Program-made: the position numbers and the translations under genes
Shown here: piece by piece, positions 45,244 to 57,269 of the stretch
Numbering within the stretch: position 1 is the first letter of the stretch
Layout of the letters: each line of letters begins with the position of its first letter
NCBI GenBank assembly: GCA_034769895.1
Contig: CM068371.1
Span: 402,209,469-402,273,468, forward strand
DNA length: 64,000 bases
Reading direction: 5' to 3'
Source of the DNA: Magicicada septendecula
Lineage: Eukaryota; Arthropoda; Insecta; Hemiptera; Cicadidae
The notes under the pieces: model-generated
Told to the model about the DNA's origin: nothing
What the model saw: only the letters and a program-made list of their open reading frames with translations
Database searches by the model: none

Positions 45244-47290
45244 TGGTTTCTAACATTTTATTTCGGCTCATGGTCATTTTCTTTCTTCATTTCGTGTACG
45301 ATGCTGCTATGTTACACTTTCTTCTTCATAGTTGGAACTTTACACTAATATATCTGTAGATACACACTTTTTGTTCACATAGTTTTACTTATCTAGAAAT
45401 ATTTTCATGCTTTCCCATCACTTGACATAATAGTTGCTTACTTTATGTAACTACCAAATTTGGTAACGTTACAAAGTCTAACAATCAATTAATTCGTTTT
45501 CTTACTCTTTCAAACCGTCTTGACCAAATTTTGCTAATTCCTCATTGGTCAGTTCAGCTGGAACTATGGGTCACGTGACTAGTATTATTTCAAATAAATG
45601 GTTTTTTCACCTTCCAGTATAAATTACTCCCTAACTGTTACCTAATTTTACTTATTTTAATTTACATAATGGTTTTCCTTGTTTTATTACAAACAATTTG
45701 ATACCTGATATGACCTGTGTGTGTGACCTAATAAGTATTTTTTGTGATTTACAAAATCATGTTTTATAGGCCATTTAGTTATTTGACTTTTACAAAATCA
45801 TGTTACAATTTCTTAAACTAATTACTACATTATGATTACTATAAAAAAAAGAAAATCTGTTTAACAATTCTGGCTTACTTTCAGTAATTCACAGTGGTTT
45901 AACTTTTTGTTAACTAATTTTGATACTACTTTTAATGTTTAACATCTGCCTAGGCCCTGTTGTTTTTTTAATTCTTTGTTTTGTTCTTTTACAATCATTA
46001 TTTGTCCTGTTAATTTAAAATCTTATGATTAATTACAAATTTTCTCTGTACTTCTAGTACGTTGTATTAAAATTTATTATACCCTTATTCTGTTTCTTCA
46101 TTAACAAACTTTATAAACATTTAAATTCATGCCTACTCTAACAAATTTTCAACATTTAAATTAACTTTCAACAACTTTAAATACTGTTTAACATACCATA
46201 ACATTTTCTTATTTCTGCAGTTTACCATAATTAGTTATATGGCCAATCCTAAAACACTAGTATTGGCCTATTGCTTGGTATACTGCTTTAACTTTACCAA
46301 CTCTATTGTTTTTTATTACTTTGTTACCTTCTGGTGAATTATTTAATCTATACTCTTCATTACATTCCTATAACCTTATTTTAACAAACAAAAGATGTAT
46401 TCTTATTTTAACAAACAAAAGATATATTATTATATTAACTTACTGTCATGCCCATGTGGCTATGATCCTAATGAACATTTGCATAACTAAACTATTTTTT
46501 CCCAATTAAACTATATAATGGTTCTACACATAGTAACCATGTCTCCTTTCAGCCCACTTTATTTATTGATCATTCTTTTTGTATGATAATTAATGGTTAC
46601 CCTTTCACTTAAATATAGTCCTGTTTCTATAATAGTAAGGAATTGGGAACATAAACAATTATTATTAACTTTGTTAATTCATACACATAATATTATCACT
46701 TGATTTGTGATCGTTGTTTGTAAACACTTAGTTTGCTATGAGCTTTCACCACATATTTGTGGTGATTTTATGGTGATGATTTATCAACTCACCTAAACAC
46801 TGACTCTAATTTTCTCAATCCTGTTTGATTGATTATCACTCATTATTATTCACTGGTTTATGCTCGTTATCACTGCACTCTTATCATTCAATCTTATATA
46901 CATTTTTTTTGTTTATATATTATGGTGCATTACTCCATTTACTAAATGCATTGTACTTCATTGTCATTTATTATTGTGTTAGTAATTTAGTTTCAATTAA
47001 TTTTTTATAGGTCTTTTTTTATTTTTGAGTTTTTACATTTATTTAGTCTTCCTATTTGGTACATTACAGCGTTGACAGAATACGTCTTTTGATATGTTTG
47101 TATGTAGATACATTTTTTCTTTGGCAAGTTTTCTGTCCTCACATCCCTAAATAATACATTGAAGAAATTGATTTCACTCTAAAGTCAGTTGGAACATCAA
47201 ATGAAAATGTTCATATAAAAGATCACGTTTCAGTTCTACTTTTCAAGGAAAAATCATTTGACGTAGTGACTTAGATGAGGGAAACTGGTG
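45244..47290. other. Unassigned AT-rich region
   Basis: About 2 kb without a supported feature. An inverted repeat, TACCAAATTTGGTA, is at 45452-45465. A doubled phrase (TTATTTTAACAAACAAAAGAT) lies near 46376-46425. Confidence 0.35.
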
Positions 47291-47565
47291 CAGGGAAAGT
47301 TTTCTTGGCAGCTATATTAGGATACAGGACACATCATAAGCATGGAAGGCAACCGAATACCTAGGAAGGTACTGCTTATTGAAATCGAGGTTAGAAGGCC
47401 TGTCAGAAGATCCAAGAAACACTGGATTGACGCAGTGGCGAGGGATGCTGATAATTTACTTAAAATAAAACGATGGACATCGATTGCCAAGGGAAAGATG
47501 GAGGCAGATGATTATGGAGGCTAAGGTTTGACTTTGAACTGTGACACCATAGAAGAAGAAGCTAT
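47290..47565 (+). pseudogene. 3' end remnant of a non-LTR retrotransposon (LINE)
   Basis: The frame 47342-47524 reads like the end of many LINE ORFs: IPRKVL, then RRPVRRSKKHWIDAV, then a D-x-x-x-L-x-x-KRW stretch. A late shift turns RWRQMIMEAK-like coding into a stop. GAAGAAGAAGC at 47552 resembles the simple repeat at the 3' end of RTE-type LINEs. The RT domain itself is absent. Confidence 0.6.
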
Positions 47566-47776
47566 TAGGATACATAATGATTTTACGAGTACTGTCCAGT
47601 GTGGTTTTTTTTGAAGTTGGGCATCATTGAAGGTGTAACAAGGATTTGAAAAAGTATGTGACTGATGTGCTTGTAGAATTTTAAGTGTGTTTCCTGCACT
47701 GGGATTATTTTTGTTGTGTCCCTAACAGTCTACCTCAAATGAAGGTCTCTGTGTAACAAAAGGAAACAGGAAAGTA

Positions 47777-49055
47777 TGTGATGCTAATAAATACGCCGAA
47801 ATGTATTAATACATAAAATACTCCCAGGACTTACCTGCAAGATTTCACAACTACTTACCTCGTGTTTACATTTCATCAGAAGACCAAGGTCGCCACGATT
47901 ATTTTTTATAGGTTAAAATATCGAAAACCTTTGTACTCCACCTTAAATAAAAGGGACAATTTCACTATCTGACCACCCCAATAATAATTCAGAAAGATCC
48001 CCGGAACGTTTAGACGAATCTTGCAGCACAGAAATGAGAAAGTGGTAATGACGAAATAACTTAGACTAACACATGTTTCACAGTAAACTAGATAATTTTA
48101 ATTAGTTAAACACACGGGTATTAAAAGCAAATTTTAGAATATACATTTATATATCAGAGTTGACTATTAATTAAGGTAGACCATTCTGCTTGCACACACA
48201 CACTCACAATATTGATATATTACCCCCTGTTATGTTTTGCTAATTCCTGTTTGATACACTGTAGTTGTATTGAATGTTCACTGCCGCGAGGTCGACCGCA
48301 CACGTGCTTTGTTCCGCGATTCTAATGTACATAATTAACCGTTTTCACTTTCTCCACTGCAACAATTTTTTGACTGTGATGTGTTGATTAATTTCTTGGG
48401 TCCCGGTCGGTATTAAAACGTTATTACACTGAATTTGTTCATATTTAAAAAGTTCGACCCGACCGGGGCCCACGGGTCGCAACTACGTCTGTATGTGAAC
48501 TCTGTAGCTCGTGGACCACTTAACGTGAACTGCGTAACGCATCTATTGCAAGCGGGCGGAAATTGATGTCCACCACCAACGAATTTCGTCGACGCTCATA
48601 GTTGAGTTGTTGCAGTTGATCGACTCTGTGCATGATACATAGTGGGTTTTTCTGTAGTATGTGCCGACGAAATTTAGGCGCTTCCGGTTTGATGTCACTA
48701 AGGAGGCGGACCTCACTTTGCATATCCTCCAGCTCGGATTGTAGGTCTCACAAAACTTCGTTTCTGCACCATTTTCGATAGCGTCGGTTGATCTGCTTCG
48801 CATCCCCGCCCGCACGTATACCTGTGTCATGCGTACAGGCGCATGACCACATTCAACAAAGTTCTTGGAAAACTGAGGTGGCTGCATACCTTGACTGATT
48901 TCGCAACGTAATATTGCGTTGCTGCCTTGGTTATAAACGGTTCTATTTGCCACGTGTTCTGGTTTGTTGGAATAAAATTTACACAATACCTTTGTCAATC
49001 CCCGTAAATGAAATAAATTTAAAAATACAAATACCCACAAATTTGGACCGTTACA
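47777..49055 (-). repeat. 3' LTR of element E
   Basis: A near copy of 55431-56709. Two GGTAAGT donor-like sequences on the minus strand lie near 47834 and 47855. A minus-strand frame of 200 residues (49145-48543) is mirrored in the other LTR (56763-56197) simply because the LTRs are copies; no family is recognised and it is not called a gene. Confidence 0.9.
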
Positions 49056-49110
49056 ATACCCCCTCAATGAGAAGTCTTCTGTCCAAAACAGAAGAAATCT
49101 AACATTATTC
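49056..49110 (-). promoter_or_regulatory. Hairpin and polypurine tract of element E
   Basis: The polypurine tract is GAGGGGGTAT on the minus strand next to the LTR. Behind it AATG pairs with CATT, AGA with TCT, and TCTTCTGT with ACAGAAGA around a short loop (49066-49106). The inner stem shares almost no bases with those of B, C and F, yet the hairpin is kept. Confidence 0.65.
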
Positions 49111-50444
49111 TGTGCCAACAACCCCCCTTTTTTCTTACTCCTCATGGGTACACGACCCCCCTGGCTTGGTGACTATGGATGCATCTGAACGAGATCACTG
49201 GACTTCTCTGTAAGAGGTCCCAACACCGAAAAATCGAACAGACCCGCACCACAGCGTACCTCACCTTCTAACATGCTACCCCCAAAAAATCCAACACCCT
49301 GGCTTAGATCATGCCAGATCCTCCACCGACATGTTTCCCCTTATATGCAAGCTGGGCTGCCTTTAGCAGATACTGGGCTCACACACACACTGGTACTACA
49401 TATTACAAAATGAAAATATCCTTAGAAATTTACTAAAATTACAACTCACTGGTTGTTTTCATTTAAACTCAAATCACAAATTTTGTATCTATTTTGAATT
49501 ATTCTCTTCATTGGTTTTTTGTTTTTTATTATCAGAAAATTATATCAATTGAACACTTCTTAAAAATAAAAGAACATCCTTAGCCTAACATGTGATTACC
49601 TAGAGTCTAACAATACAATAATAATAAAATTAATTAATACAATTCAATAAAATAAGTCAATAATAATAACCACAATTAGAATACAAACAATAAAATAATC
49701 AAAGTTTACAAATATCTATTATCTGGCAGGCGCAAAAATCAAGAAATTTTTTTTTTTTTCAAAGAAAATTTTAACTTCAAAATTTCCAAAAAAAAAATCT
49801 TACATTCCACAAAATTTAACTTTCTTAAAACATTTTTCTTTTCGTACGGAAATTATTTTAAAACAGTTAAAAACAAAAATTGGATTAACTTCCTTGCTAA
49901 ACATGCCTAGTACATGTCCTCACTATCAGCTGATCAAAACTAGGTCAAGTCCAGAACCTTGACCTACATACGTTATGTACCAGTTCTCTGAAATTACATT
50001 TAACATCTGTAAAATTCTCTCTTAAAACACAAAAACATAATAAAATAAAACATTTAAAATAACAAAATATTATTATAAATAACAATCAAATTGACATTTA
50101 CATTATTCAAAATAAACACTTATAACTTTACATTTCCAAATTCTATCAAAAATTGTCACTGGTTGCAACTAAAAATTTCATGTTCTTACTATAAATCTGT
50201 TTCTTTATTTAACAATCCTATTCTCCGTTACTGTGGGTGATTTAAATACTTATAACAATTTAATTTACCACTTGGTAGGCCTACATTTATAATCTCTACC
50301 CCTCTGACTATAATACTCATCAACTTTAACTAACATGACACCCATCTCTATCAAAACATCTATCCAACAATCTCTAACCCCAACTTACCATGAAACTCAA
50401 TTCGCCACCTTCTCTCTATATATATAAAAAAACTCTCTAACCCT
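49111..50444 (-). other. Noncoding interior of element E
   Basis: 49150-49320 holds a diverged form of the exon-like region (TCCAACACC..., GAGATCACTGGACTTCTC on the plus strand, as in F). The rest is AT-rich, with words shared with A at 1-660. No gene is supported. Confidence 0.5.
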
Positions 50445-50600
50445 TTGTACTTAGGATACGTGTTCCCCCCCCAAAAACTCATTTCCATTAATCTGGTCCC
50501 TGGATTCTACCTAAGGCGACCCCTTTCCCCTAAATCGGTCCCATCCCGTCCCAACCATATTTGTTGCAGACTCCCACATTACACTACCCCCTATTACAAA
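50445..50600 (-). repeat. Decayed pol-derived block in element E
   Basis: GGATACGTGTTCCCCCC, CCTGGATTCTACCTAAGGC and GTCCCAACCATA on the plus strand are complements of B's block at 18250-18410. The open frames over it are accidental. Confidence 0.5.
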
Positions 50601-51096
50601 ATTGCCATCCCCAAAATCTCAATCTTATTACCTTATTTCAACTACAACAAAATAACATCATCAATTATAAACATCAATATATCCCTCAATACTCTACCTA
50701 TATTCTCCATAACTACTGTGTCAACATCAATACTTCTCAACACTCTATAACATACATTAACTCAAAACAACATTACATCAACTCAAAACAATATTTTTCT
50801 CTCTACTACCCCTTTAACTTTGACTTGGACTGATCTATATGTCCCACAAAATACTCATCACCCCAAAAACTATCTTTTATTATTTCTGACAATTCATTTA
50901 AAATCTTACCACATTAAATTACTTTTCCCATTATTTAAATAGCATCTGTAATACATTGAAACATTATATTAAACCTTAATTACCCGGAACATTTACAACT
51001 AATATGACAGTGACATTTTATTGCTGATCAGCTGACATTCCCTAATACAATGATAACACATCTCGAAATTGAGCAAATCACATGAAATATATATAT

Positions 51097-53048
51097 TGTA
51101 ACGTCTCTCCGCGAGGTACTGTAGAGTTATATTATATGCCTCACGTAGTATGCGTCACTTCTGAATTATAATAACTGACGTTTTTCTAAAAAATAAATAA
51201 AGGATTTTTCTAATGTGTTACTCAATCTAAACAGAAATCGAGAGTGTGTGATTTGGGGTCAAGGAGGGAAGTTGTTCAGCCTTATGAAGAAGAGAGAGTA
51301 AGTACCAATTATTTACACTCGGTTTAGACGATTTCAGATTTTTTTTCAAATTGTTCGCTGTGATTTACATCAGCTGATGGTGAGATAAGTTTCTACGCTT
51401 AGTTCAACCAGCCTACACTATAGCAAAATCTGATCCGAGGTGTTGATTTCTTCTGTTTTTGTGCTGGACCTATTACAACTACCCACTACAAAATTATAAC
51501 ACACTTCATTATTCAAGATTATTTTTCAATAATATTATTTATTAATATTATTGGTTTTTGTTTCCTGCCACCAAAATACAAGTATTACAATTTATCTTTC
51601 CTTAAATAAAACATAATCTCGACTTCACAGAGCAAACATGGAATTATCTAAAGAGAAAAACATATATGGTTTTTATTTACCAAATTTTTCTCTATTTAAA
51701 AAGAAACATCAATTAATATATAATTCTTAATAATTCCCCAGGGTTCAGGGTAAGTTCTTTTTGTTACGAGAGTATCAGAAATGGATAATTACTAAGCTTT
51801 ACAAATACCGAAAAAAAAATATTAAATAACTTTGTTTATTTTTTCGTGTAATATGTAGTTCCAAGAATGTCCGTAAGAGTGCAGCGTGCTTTTGTTTACT
51901 TTAAAAAAACATGTGATTAAATGAATATTTTGTGTTCTATATCAACGTTCGGAATGCGTTTTCTTCTTGAACTATCAAACGAAATGTTTATATTACCTCG
52001 CTCCGTATGGTTCTTATTGGAATGAAGCTTTTTCGCTGGTGAGGTCCTTCTTGCGTTATAATTTCCTTACCGTCAGGCGCATTTTCCGATCGTCAACTAG
52101 AACTATGGCGAAACCAGGTTGAATCATCCGAAGGTTTTCTTTCACTGTTTTGTAAGGAATGCAACCACTTAATTTTGATAAATCATGGATGATTATATAG
52201 TGGTCATGTTGCTTGTTAATTTAGTATTAATTTTCACTCCTCCAAAGTTCCAAAAAGGTTATTTTTATTATAATTGTAGTAGCCTCATTTCTTCAACTCT
52301 ATGGTTTTATTCCAAAATTTTATTATTAACAATACTTGTTATTTCCGTCACTCTTAGTAACACATAGTATTTTTATTATACAGGCAGTTTGTAATTATTA
52401 TAAATTTATATTTTATTTACCGAAAAATAATTCTTTTCCATTCCGGTTTCTTTATTAATTTGTTTTACATAATAAGTTTTTATTCATTTTCTTATGACCT
52501 TGTATATAAATATTTGATAATTTTATTATCTTTAAATAAATTTATATATATTATTTATTAGTCTCTCATAGTATTCCTACACTGCACTACTTCCTGCTGC
52601 CATCTCCCTCATAGTATTATTTTAATTTGTTATTATCCTTTGATATTTAAAAGTTTTTATGTTTTTTAAAACTAACCCTGGGTTATCCTATATTATAACA
52701 CAAATATTTTAAAAAATATAACATTAACTTATGTATAACAATGGGTTGTCCATACAATATAAATATTACAATAAATAAATAAAAATACAACATCAGTTAG
52801 TAGTATTATGGCCTACTCTCATAGTTTTATAATTTTCAAACCTACAGCACAGTTTGGTAATAAGTTACCTTCACTTTTATTTTTTACCTCAATGGGTACA
52901 CTATAACTCACTTTGCACTGTATATCACTCGAATTGTTTATCATTTTTTAATGATATACTTTAATTTAGAGCTAGTTACAGGTTACCCATTTCTGACCTT
53001 TATATTATCATGAGTTAATTTATTGGGACCGGGTTATATACCGTTACA
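51097..53048. repeat. Solo LTR of a different family inside element E
   Basis: The 1952 bp segment starts TGTAACGTC and ends ACCGTTACA, with ATAT on both sides (51093-51096, 53049-53052) as a 4 bp target duplication. It interrupts the interior homology between E and its sisters. A GTAAGT donor-like word lies at about 51298 on the plus strand. No internal coding region is seen. TGTAAC...GTTACA at the ends makes orientation uncertain. Confidence 0.65.
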
Positions 53049-54102
53049 ATATTTATCAATCCTTACTTCTAACCTCCTTGTTTCCCCTTTTTCTGATTCT
53101 GATACTTTATGTTAACCGCCTGCCAGTCGGTTTAGTTATTTGCTTAGTTTAAAAAAAATACACAAATTATATAAAACACATACTTTCTATCAACTCTTAT
53201 ATCTAACCTACTACAATAAAATATTACATTTAAAACATAGAATGAACACCTTTTACTGAATGTATGAGCATATAATTATTTGAGCGGAATACAAGCGTTT
53301 TTATTAGAGCAAAATCTAGAGTTGGCAATTTTTATGATATAAAATTTAAATTCGTGGCTCCTCTGAGCCACCTCCCATCCACACACAAAAATTTCCAAAT
53401 TTATTATTAATAATTATTACATATCATCTTTCAGTTATTATTAAATTTTTTTAATTATCATTTCATTCAACACAGTTATTTCACATCATCTCATTATTTA
53501 ATTAAAATCCTTTCATCTGAGTTACACCTGTAAACATCTTTATTATACATGATTCGCACTATAAAATTTCTATACTTACAGTTCATTTAATGACATACAC
53601 AAAACATATTCACCATACACTACTTTCACCTCACCTCTGAAACATTTAACACAAATGTTAGTTTAAATCACACAATTTATCATTTAATTACCAAATTCAC
53701 AAATTTCGTAAAAATAATTTAAATTCATTAAAAAAAATTTAATTCTACAACATTTAAATAATCAATCAAAATATTTAAAACATCTCCAATTATTTTAATT
53801 AAATTCATTATTAAAATACAAATTCCATTACTATCAAAATATTTACAATTAACCAATTCCTGTTTTCAAAATTAATTCTGTTTATTTATTTAAATTACCA
53901 AAATATTAATATTATTATTACAACAATTACCTACCTACATACACTGTTCACTTAACCCTTTACAACACATACAATTGAATTCACTACATATTTATTTACA
54001 AATCTGATTCATTATTTATTCAGTTATCATATTTCAATGTCCAAATCTGCCAGGTCAACCACAAAACAAAATATTTATATCTGTCCTTTATTGTTTTATA
54101 GC

Positions 54103-55188
54103 CTACCCTCCATCGTCCCAGATTAATCTTGGTTTTATATAACATAGTTCAATTTCATTCACACACAAATTACTCTCTTGTGTGGCATAACCATAAAAAC
54201 CAAATTCATTCATTTTCCTAAGATAATCATGCAACAAGTCAACGTTAAGTACATCTGTTAAGTCTCCATCAGTAATTATATTCATTATTGGGTTATTTAC
54301 TTCTGTATTATTAATTACCTCATTATTACTTAGACACACTTCTAACCTTACTTTCCACTCATCATAATTTCTGTTCAAATTATACACTTCTGTTTCTTTA
54401 TTAACATACAATTCTCTATTTAAATCTCTCTCATCACAATACCATATCACACTCTCAAAATTACTCCAGACAGAGGGTACAAAATTATGCAACAAAAATA
54501 AACACTTCAAATCTTCTACCAACACGGGACTCTTGCCCTTCTTAAACAATACTTGTGAACACATTAAATCATCATCATAAATAATAAGGGGAAAATTTAC
54601 CCTCTGCCCCCATTCTACCACTATACTATTTTTCCACTTTTTCTCTGCCTCATAAACACACATTAATATTTCATTATCACATTCTACAAACTCATCAGTA
54701 CTCTCAGATACTACATTTTCAATTACATCACTATTCTCAATACTACTTTTATTATTTTCAACATCATCGTCATCATTTGTTAACTCTTTATCTAGTATTA
54801 CCTTTTGACACCGGTCATTATAGTTTTCATTTGTTTTGCTTTTGTCTGTACTCATCACATGTACTCCCATTCGCTCAACACTCTGTTCTAATTTATTCAA
54901 ACTAGTTCTTATTATTGTATTAGTATTTTCTAAACATTTATTCATTTCTTGAATCTCATATTTCAACTCATTAATATCCCTACTTTGTCTATCAAATTTG
55001 GCATTCATTTTATTGTATTTGACATTGGAATCAATTTGTTGTTCTTTATATTTTGTATTTACGTTGCTATTTATATTTTCAGACATGGTTTTTATTAGAT
55101 TAAACAGATCGTTTATCGACACCTTTTTTTCTTCCACCCCTACGCTATCGTTAGGTCTATTCTTATCTTGTACATCGGTCATTTCCAA
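54103..55188 (-). CDS. Intact Gag-derived coiled-coil protein with DDGG C-terminus
   Basis: 361 residues, starting MEMTDVQDK. KVSINDLFNLIK (about 22-33) matches KVSLEDLFQLMK in C. A coiled coil follows to about 110 and ends LNKLEQSVERMG, as in B. After an acidic linker come GQRVNFP, CSQVLFKKGK-PVLV, VPSVW-NFESVIW, an ERDL patch and YNLNRNYDEW. ITDGDLT lies at about 300 and CYIKPRLIWDDGG ends the protein. It aligns with B over its length, although the C-terminal halves are clearly diverged. It has no nucleic-acid-binding finger, protease or RT. It is the sole gene of element E. Long survival of the frame in two diverged copies suggests it matters to the element. Function is unknown. Confidence 0.8.
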   Translation of the reverse strand: MEMTDVQDKNRPNDSVGVEEKKVSINDLFNLIKTMSENINSNVNTKYKEQQIDSNVKYNKMNAKFDRQSRDINELKYEIQEMNKCLENTNTIIRTSLNKLEQSVERMGVHVMSTDKSKTNENYNDRCQKVILDKELTNDDDDVENNKSSIENSDVIENVVSESTDEFVECDNEILMCVYEAEKKWKNSIVVEWGQRVNFPLIIYDDDLMCSQVLFKKGKSPVLVEDLKCLFLLHNFVPSVWSNFESVIWYCDERDLNRELYVNKETEVYNLNRNYDEWKVRLEVCLSNNEVINNTEVNNPIMNIITDGDLTDVLNVDLLHDYLRKMNEFGFYGYATQESNLCVNEIELCYIKPRLIWDDGG

Positions 55189-55410
55189 ATTTTTTTATAT
55201 CATACCCTTTATATAACGCCCCCTTAAATCAAAATACCCCCTACATAAAACAGTTATCAATACGTAAAAGTAGACGCACGCTAGCTCTACCCAAACATAA
55301 CCTTATTTAGCGTAATTATATACGATAATATTACATAAGTACGTCGTTACCACATCCTATTTTCTGTGCATTAAAATAGGTCTATCTCGTATAAATAAAA
55401 TTAAACGAAA

Positions 55411-55429
55411 ATCCTGGCAGCGAGAGCCA
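55411..55429 (-). other. Primer binding site of element E
   Basis: TGGCTCTCGCTGCCAGGAT begins two bases after the LTR on the minus strand. It shares CTGCCAGGAT with element A's arginine-like site, but the bases after TGGC differ. Confidence 0.5.
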
Positions 55430-55430
55430 A

Positions 55431-56709
55431 TGTGATGCTAAAAAATACGCCGAAATATATTAATACATAAAATACTGCCAGGACTTACCTGCAAGATTTC
55501 ACAACTACTTACCTCGTGTTTACATTTCATCAGAAGACCAAGGTCGCCACGATTATTTTTTATAGGTTAAAATATCGAAAACCTTTGTACTCCACCTTAA
55601 ATAAAAGGGACAATTTCGCTATCTGACCACCCCAATAATAATTCAGAAAGATCCCTGGAACGTTTAGACGAATCTTGCAGCACAGAAATGAGAAAGTGGT
55701 AATGACAAAATAACTTAGACTAACACATGTTTCACAGTAAACTAGATAATTTTAATTAGTTAAACACACGGGTATTAAAAGCAAATTTTAGAATATACAT
55801 TAATATATCAGAGTTAACTATTAATTAAGGTAGCCCATTCTGCTTGCACACACACACTCACAATATTGATATATTACCCCCTGTTATGTTTTGCTAATTC
55901 CTGTTTGATACACTGTAGTTGTATTGAATGTTCACTGCCGCGAGGTCGACCAGACACGTGCTTTGTTCCGCGATTCTAATGTACGTAATTAACCGTTTTC
56001 ACTTTCTCCACTGCAACAATTTTTTGACTGTGATGTGTTGATTAATTTCTTGGGTCCCGGTTGGTATTAAAATGTTATTACACTGAATTTGTTCATATTT
56101 AAAAAGTTCGACCTGACCAGGGCCCGCGGGTCGCAACTACGTCTGTATGTGAACTCTGTAGCTCGTGGACCGCTTAACGTGAACTGCGTAATGCATCTAT
56201 TGCAAGCGGGCGGAAATTGATGTCCACCGCCAACGAATTTCGTCGACGCTCATAGTTGAGTTGTTGCAGTTGATCGACTCTGTGCATGATACATAGTGGG
56301 TTTTTCTGTAGTATGTGCCGACGAAATTTAGGCGCTTCCGGTTTGATGTCACTAAGGAGGCGGACCTCACTTTGCATATCCTCCAGCTCGGATTGTAGGT
56401 CTCACAAAACTTCGTTTCTGCGCCATTTTCGATAGCGTCGGTTGATTTGCTTCGCGTCCCCACCCGCGCGTATACCTGTGTCATGCGTACAGGCGCATGA
56501 CCACATTCAACAAAGTTCTTGGAAAACTGAGGTGGCTGCATACCTTGACTGATTTCGCAACGTAATATTGCGTTGCTGCCTTGGTTATAAACGGTTCTAT
56601 TTGCCACGTGTTCTGGTTTGTTGGAATAAAATTTACACAATACCTTTGTCAATCCCCGTAAATGAAATAAATTTAAAAATACAAATACCCACAAATTTGG
56701 ACCGTTACG
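55431..56709 (-). repeat. 5' LTR of element E
   Basis: 1279 bp partner of 47777-49055. Minus-strand donor words GGTAAGT lie at 55483-55489 and near 55507. It carries a terminal A to G change at 56709. Confidence 0.9.
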
Positions 56710-56713
56710 AGTA

Positions 56714-57254
56714 TCATTAAACATTTTGTATGAATAAACATTTTCTTTACATTGACACAACACCCCCTGTGTACAAAGACATTATACATATTATCATTAA
56801 TTGTACTGTCGCTTATTACTGACAAAAGTGTATAGGAACAGGGAGCGAACTTACCAAATTCATTGTTTTACAGTAAAAATATGCATATAAGAAAAAACAA
56901 CTCTAGTTTGCAATATTTCACTGTCATTAACAGCTTTGTGAGTTATGGAGAATATGGCAAAGTATGTACAATATAAAATAAAAGGATTTTTACAGTCACT
57001 TTCATAAGACCACACATTTTTTGTTTTGTGACTATTAATCATGTCACAAAAACTGTAGTACATGTTGTTACAGTAACATTCCTTAAGACTCTTTAAAATG
57101 ACTTTCTTATAAAGTGTATATGTGTCTTTAATTACTTAAGAACAGTACACAGCAGGTTTGGTACACTTTAATATAAAATTAAACAAAAGTAATAAACAAG
57201 AAGCTATAAGAAACTGATATAATTGTGTAATTATTGTCTATAATAATATAATAT
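56714..57254. other. No recognisable feature
   Basis: AT-rich DNA right of element E, probably host. Nothing is supported. Confidence 0.4.
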
Positions 57255-57269
57255 TCATAATAATAATAC

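Larger units (their letters stand above)
47777..56709 (-). mobile_element. LTR retroelement E, complete, with intact DDGG gene
   Basis: LTRs 47777-49055 and 55431-56709, both 1279 bp, start TGTGATGCT. The left ends TTACA and the right TTACG. AGTA at 47773-47776 and 56710-56713 is a perfect 4 bp target duplication. On the minus strand it has a primer binding site, an intact gene (55188 to 54103), AT-rich interior interrupted by a solo LTR (51097-53048), a pol-derived block and a hairpin with polypurine tract. LTR divergence is about 2% by eye. No enzyme genes are seen. Confidence 0.9.

Noticed and set aside
44852-45359. Hydrophobic frames suggesting a membrane protein
   Set aside because: T-rich DNA with a 68 bp tandem repeat yields leucine and phenylalanine by chance; the same peptide shows up in several frames.
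48543-49145. 200-residue minus-strand frame, with a similar one at 56197-56763
   Set aside because: Both lie mainly in the LTRs of element E and are alike only because the LTRs are copies. No domain or start context supports a gene.
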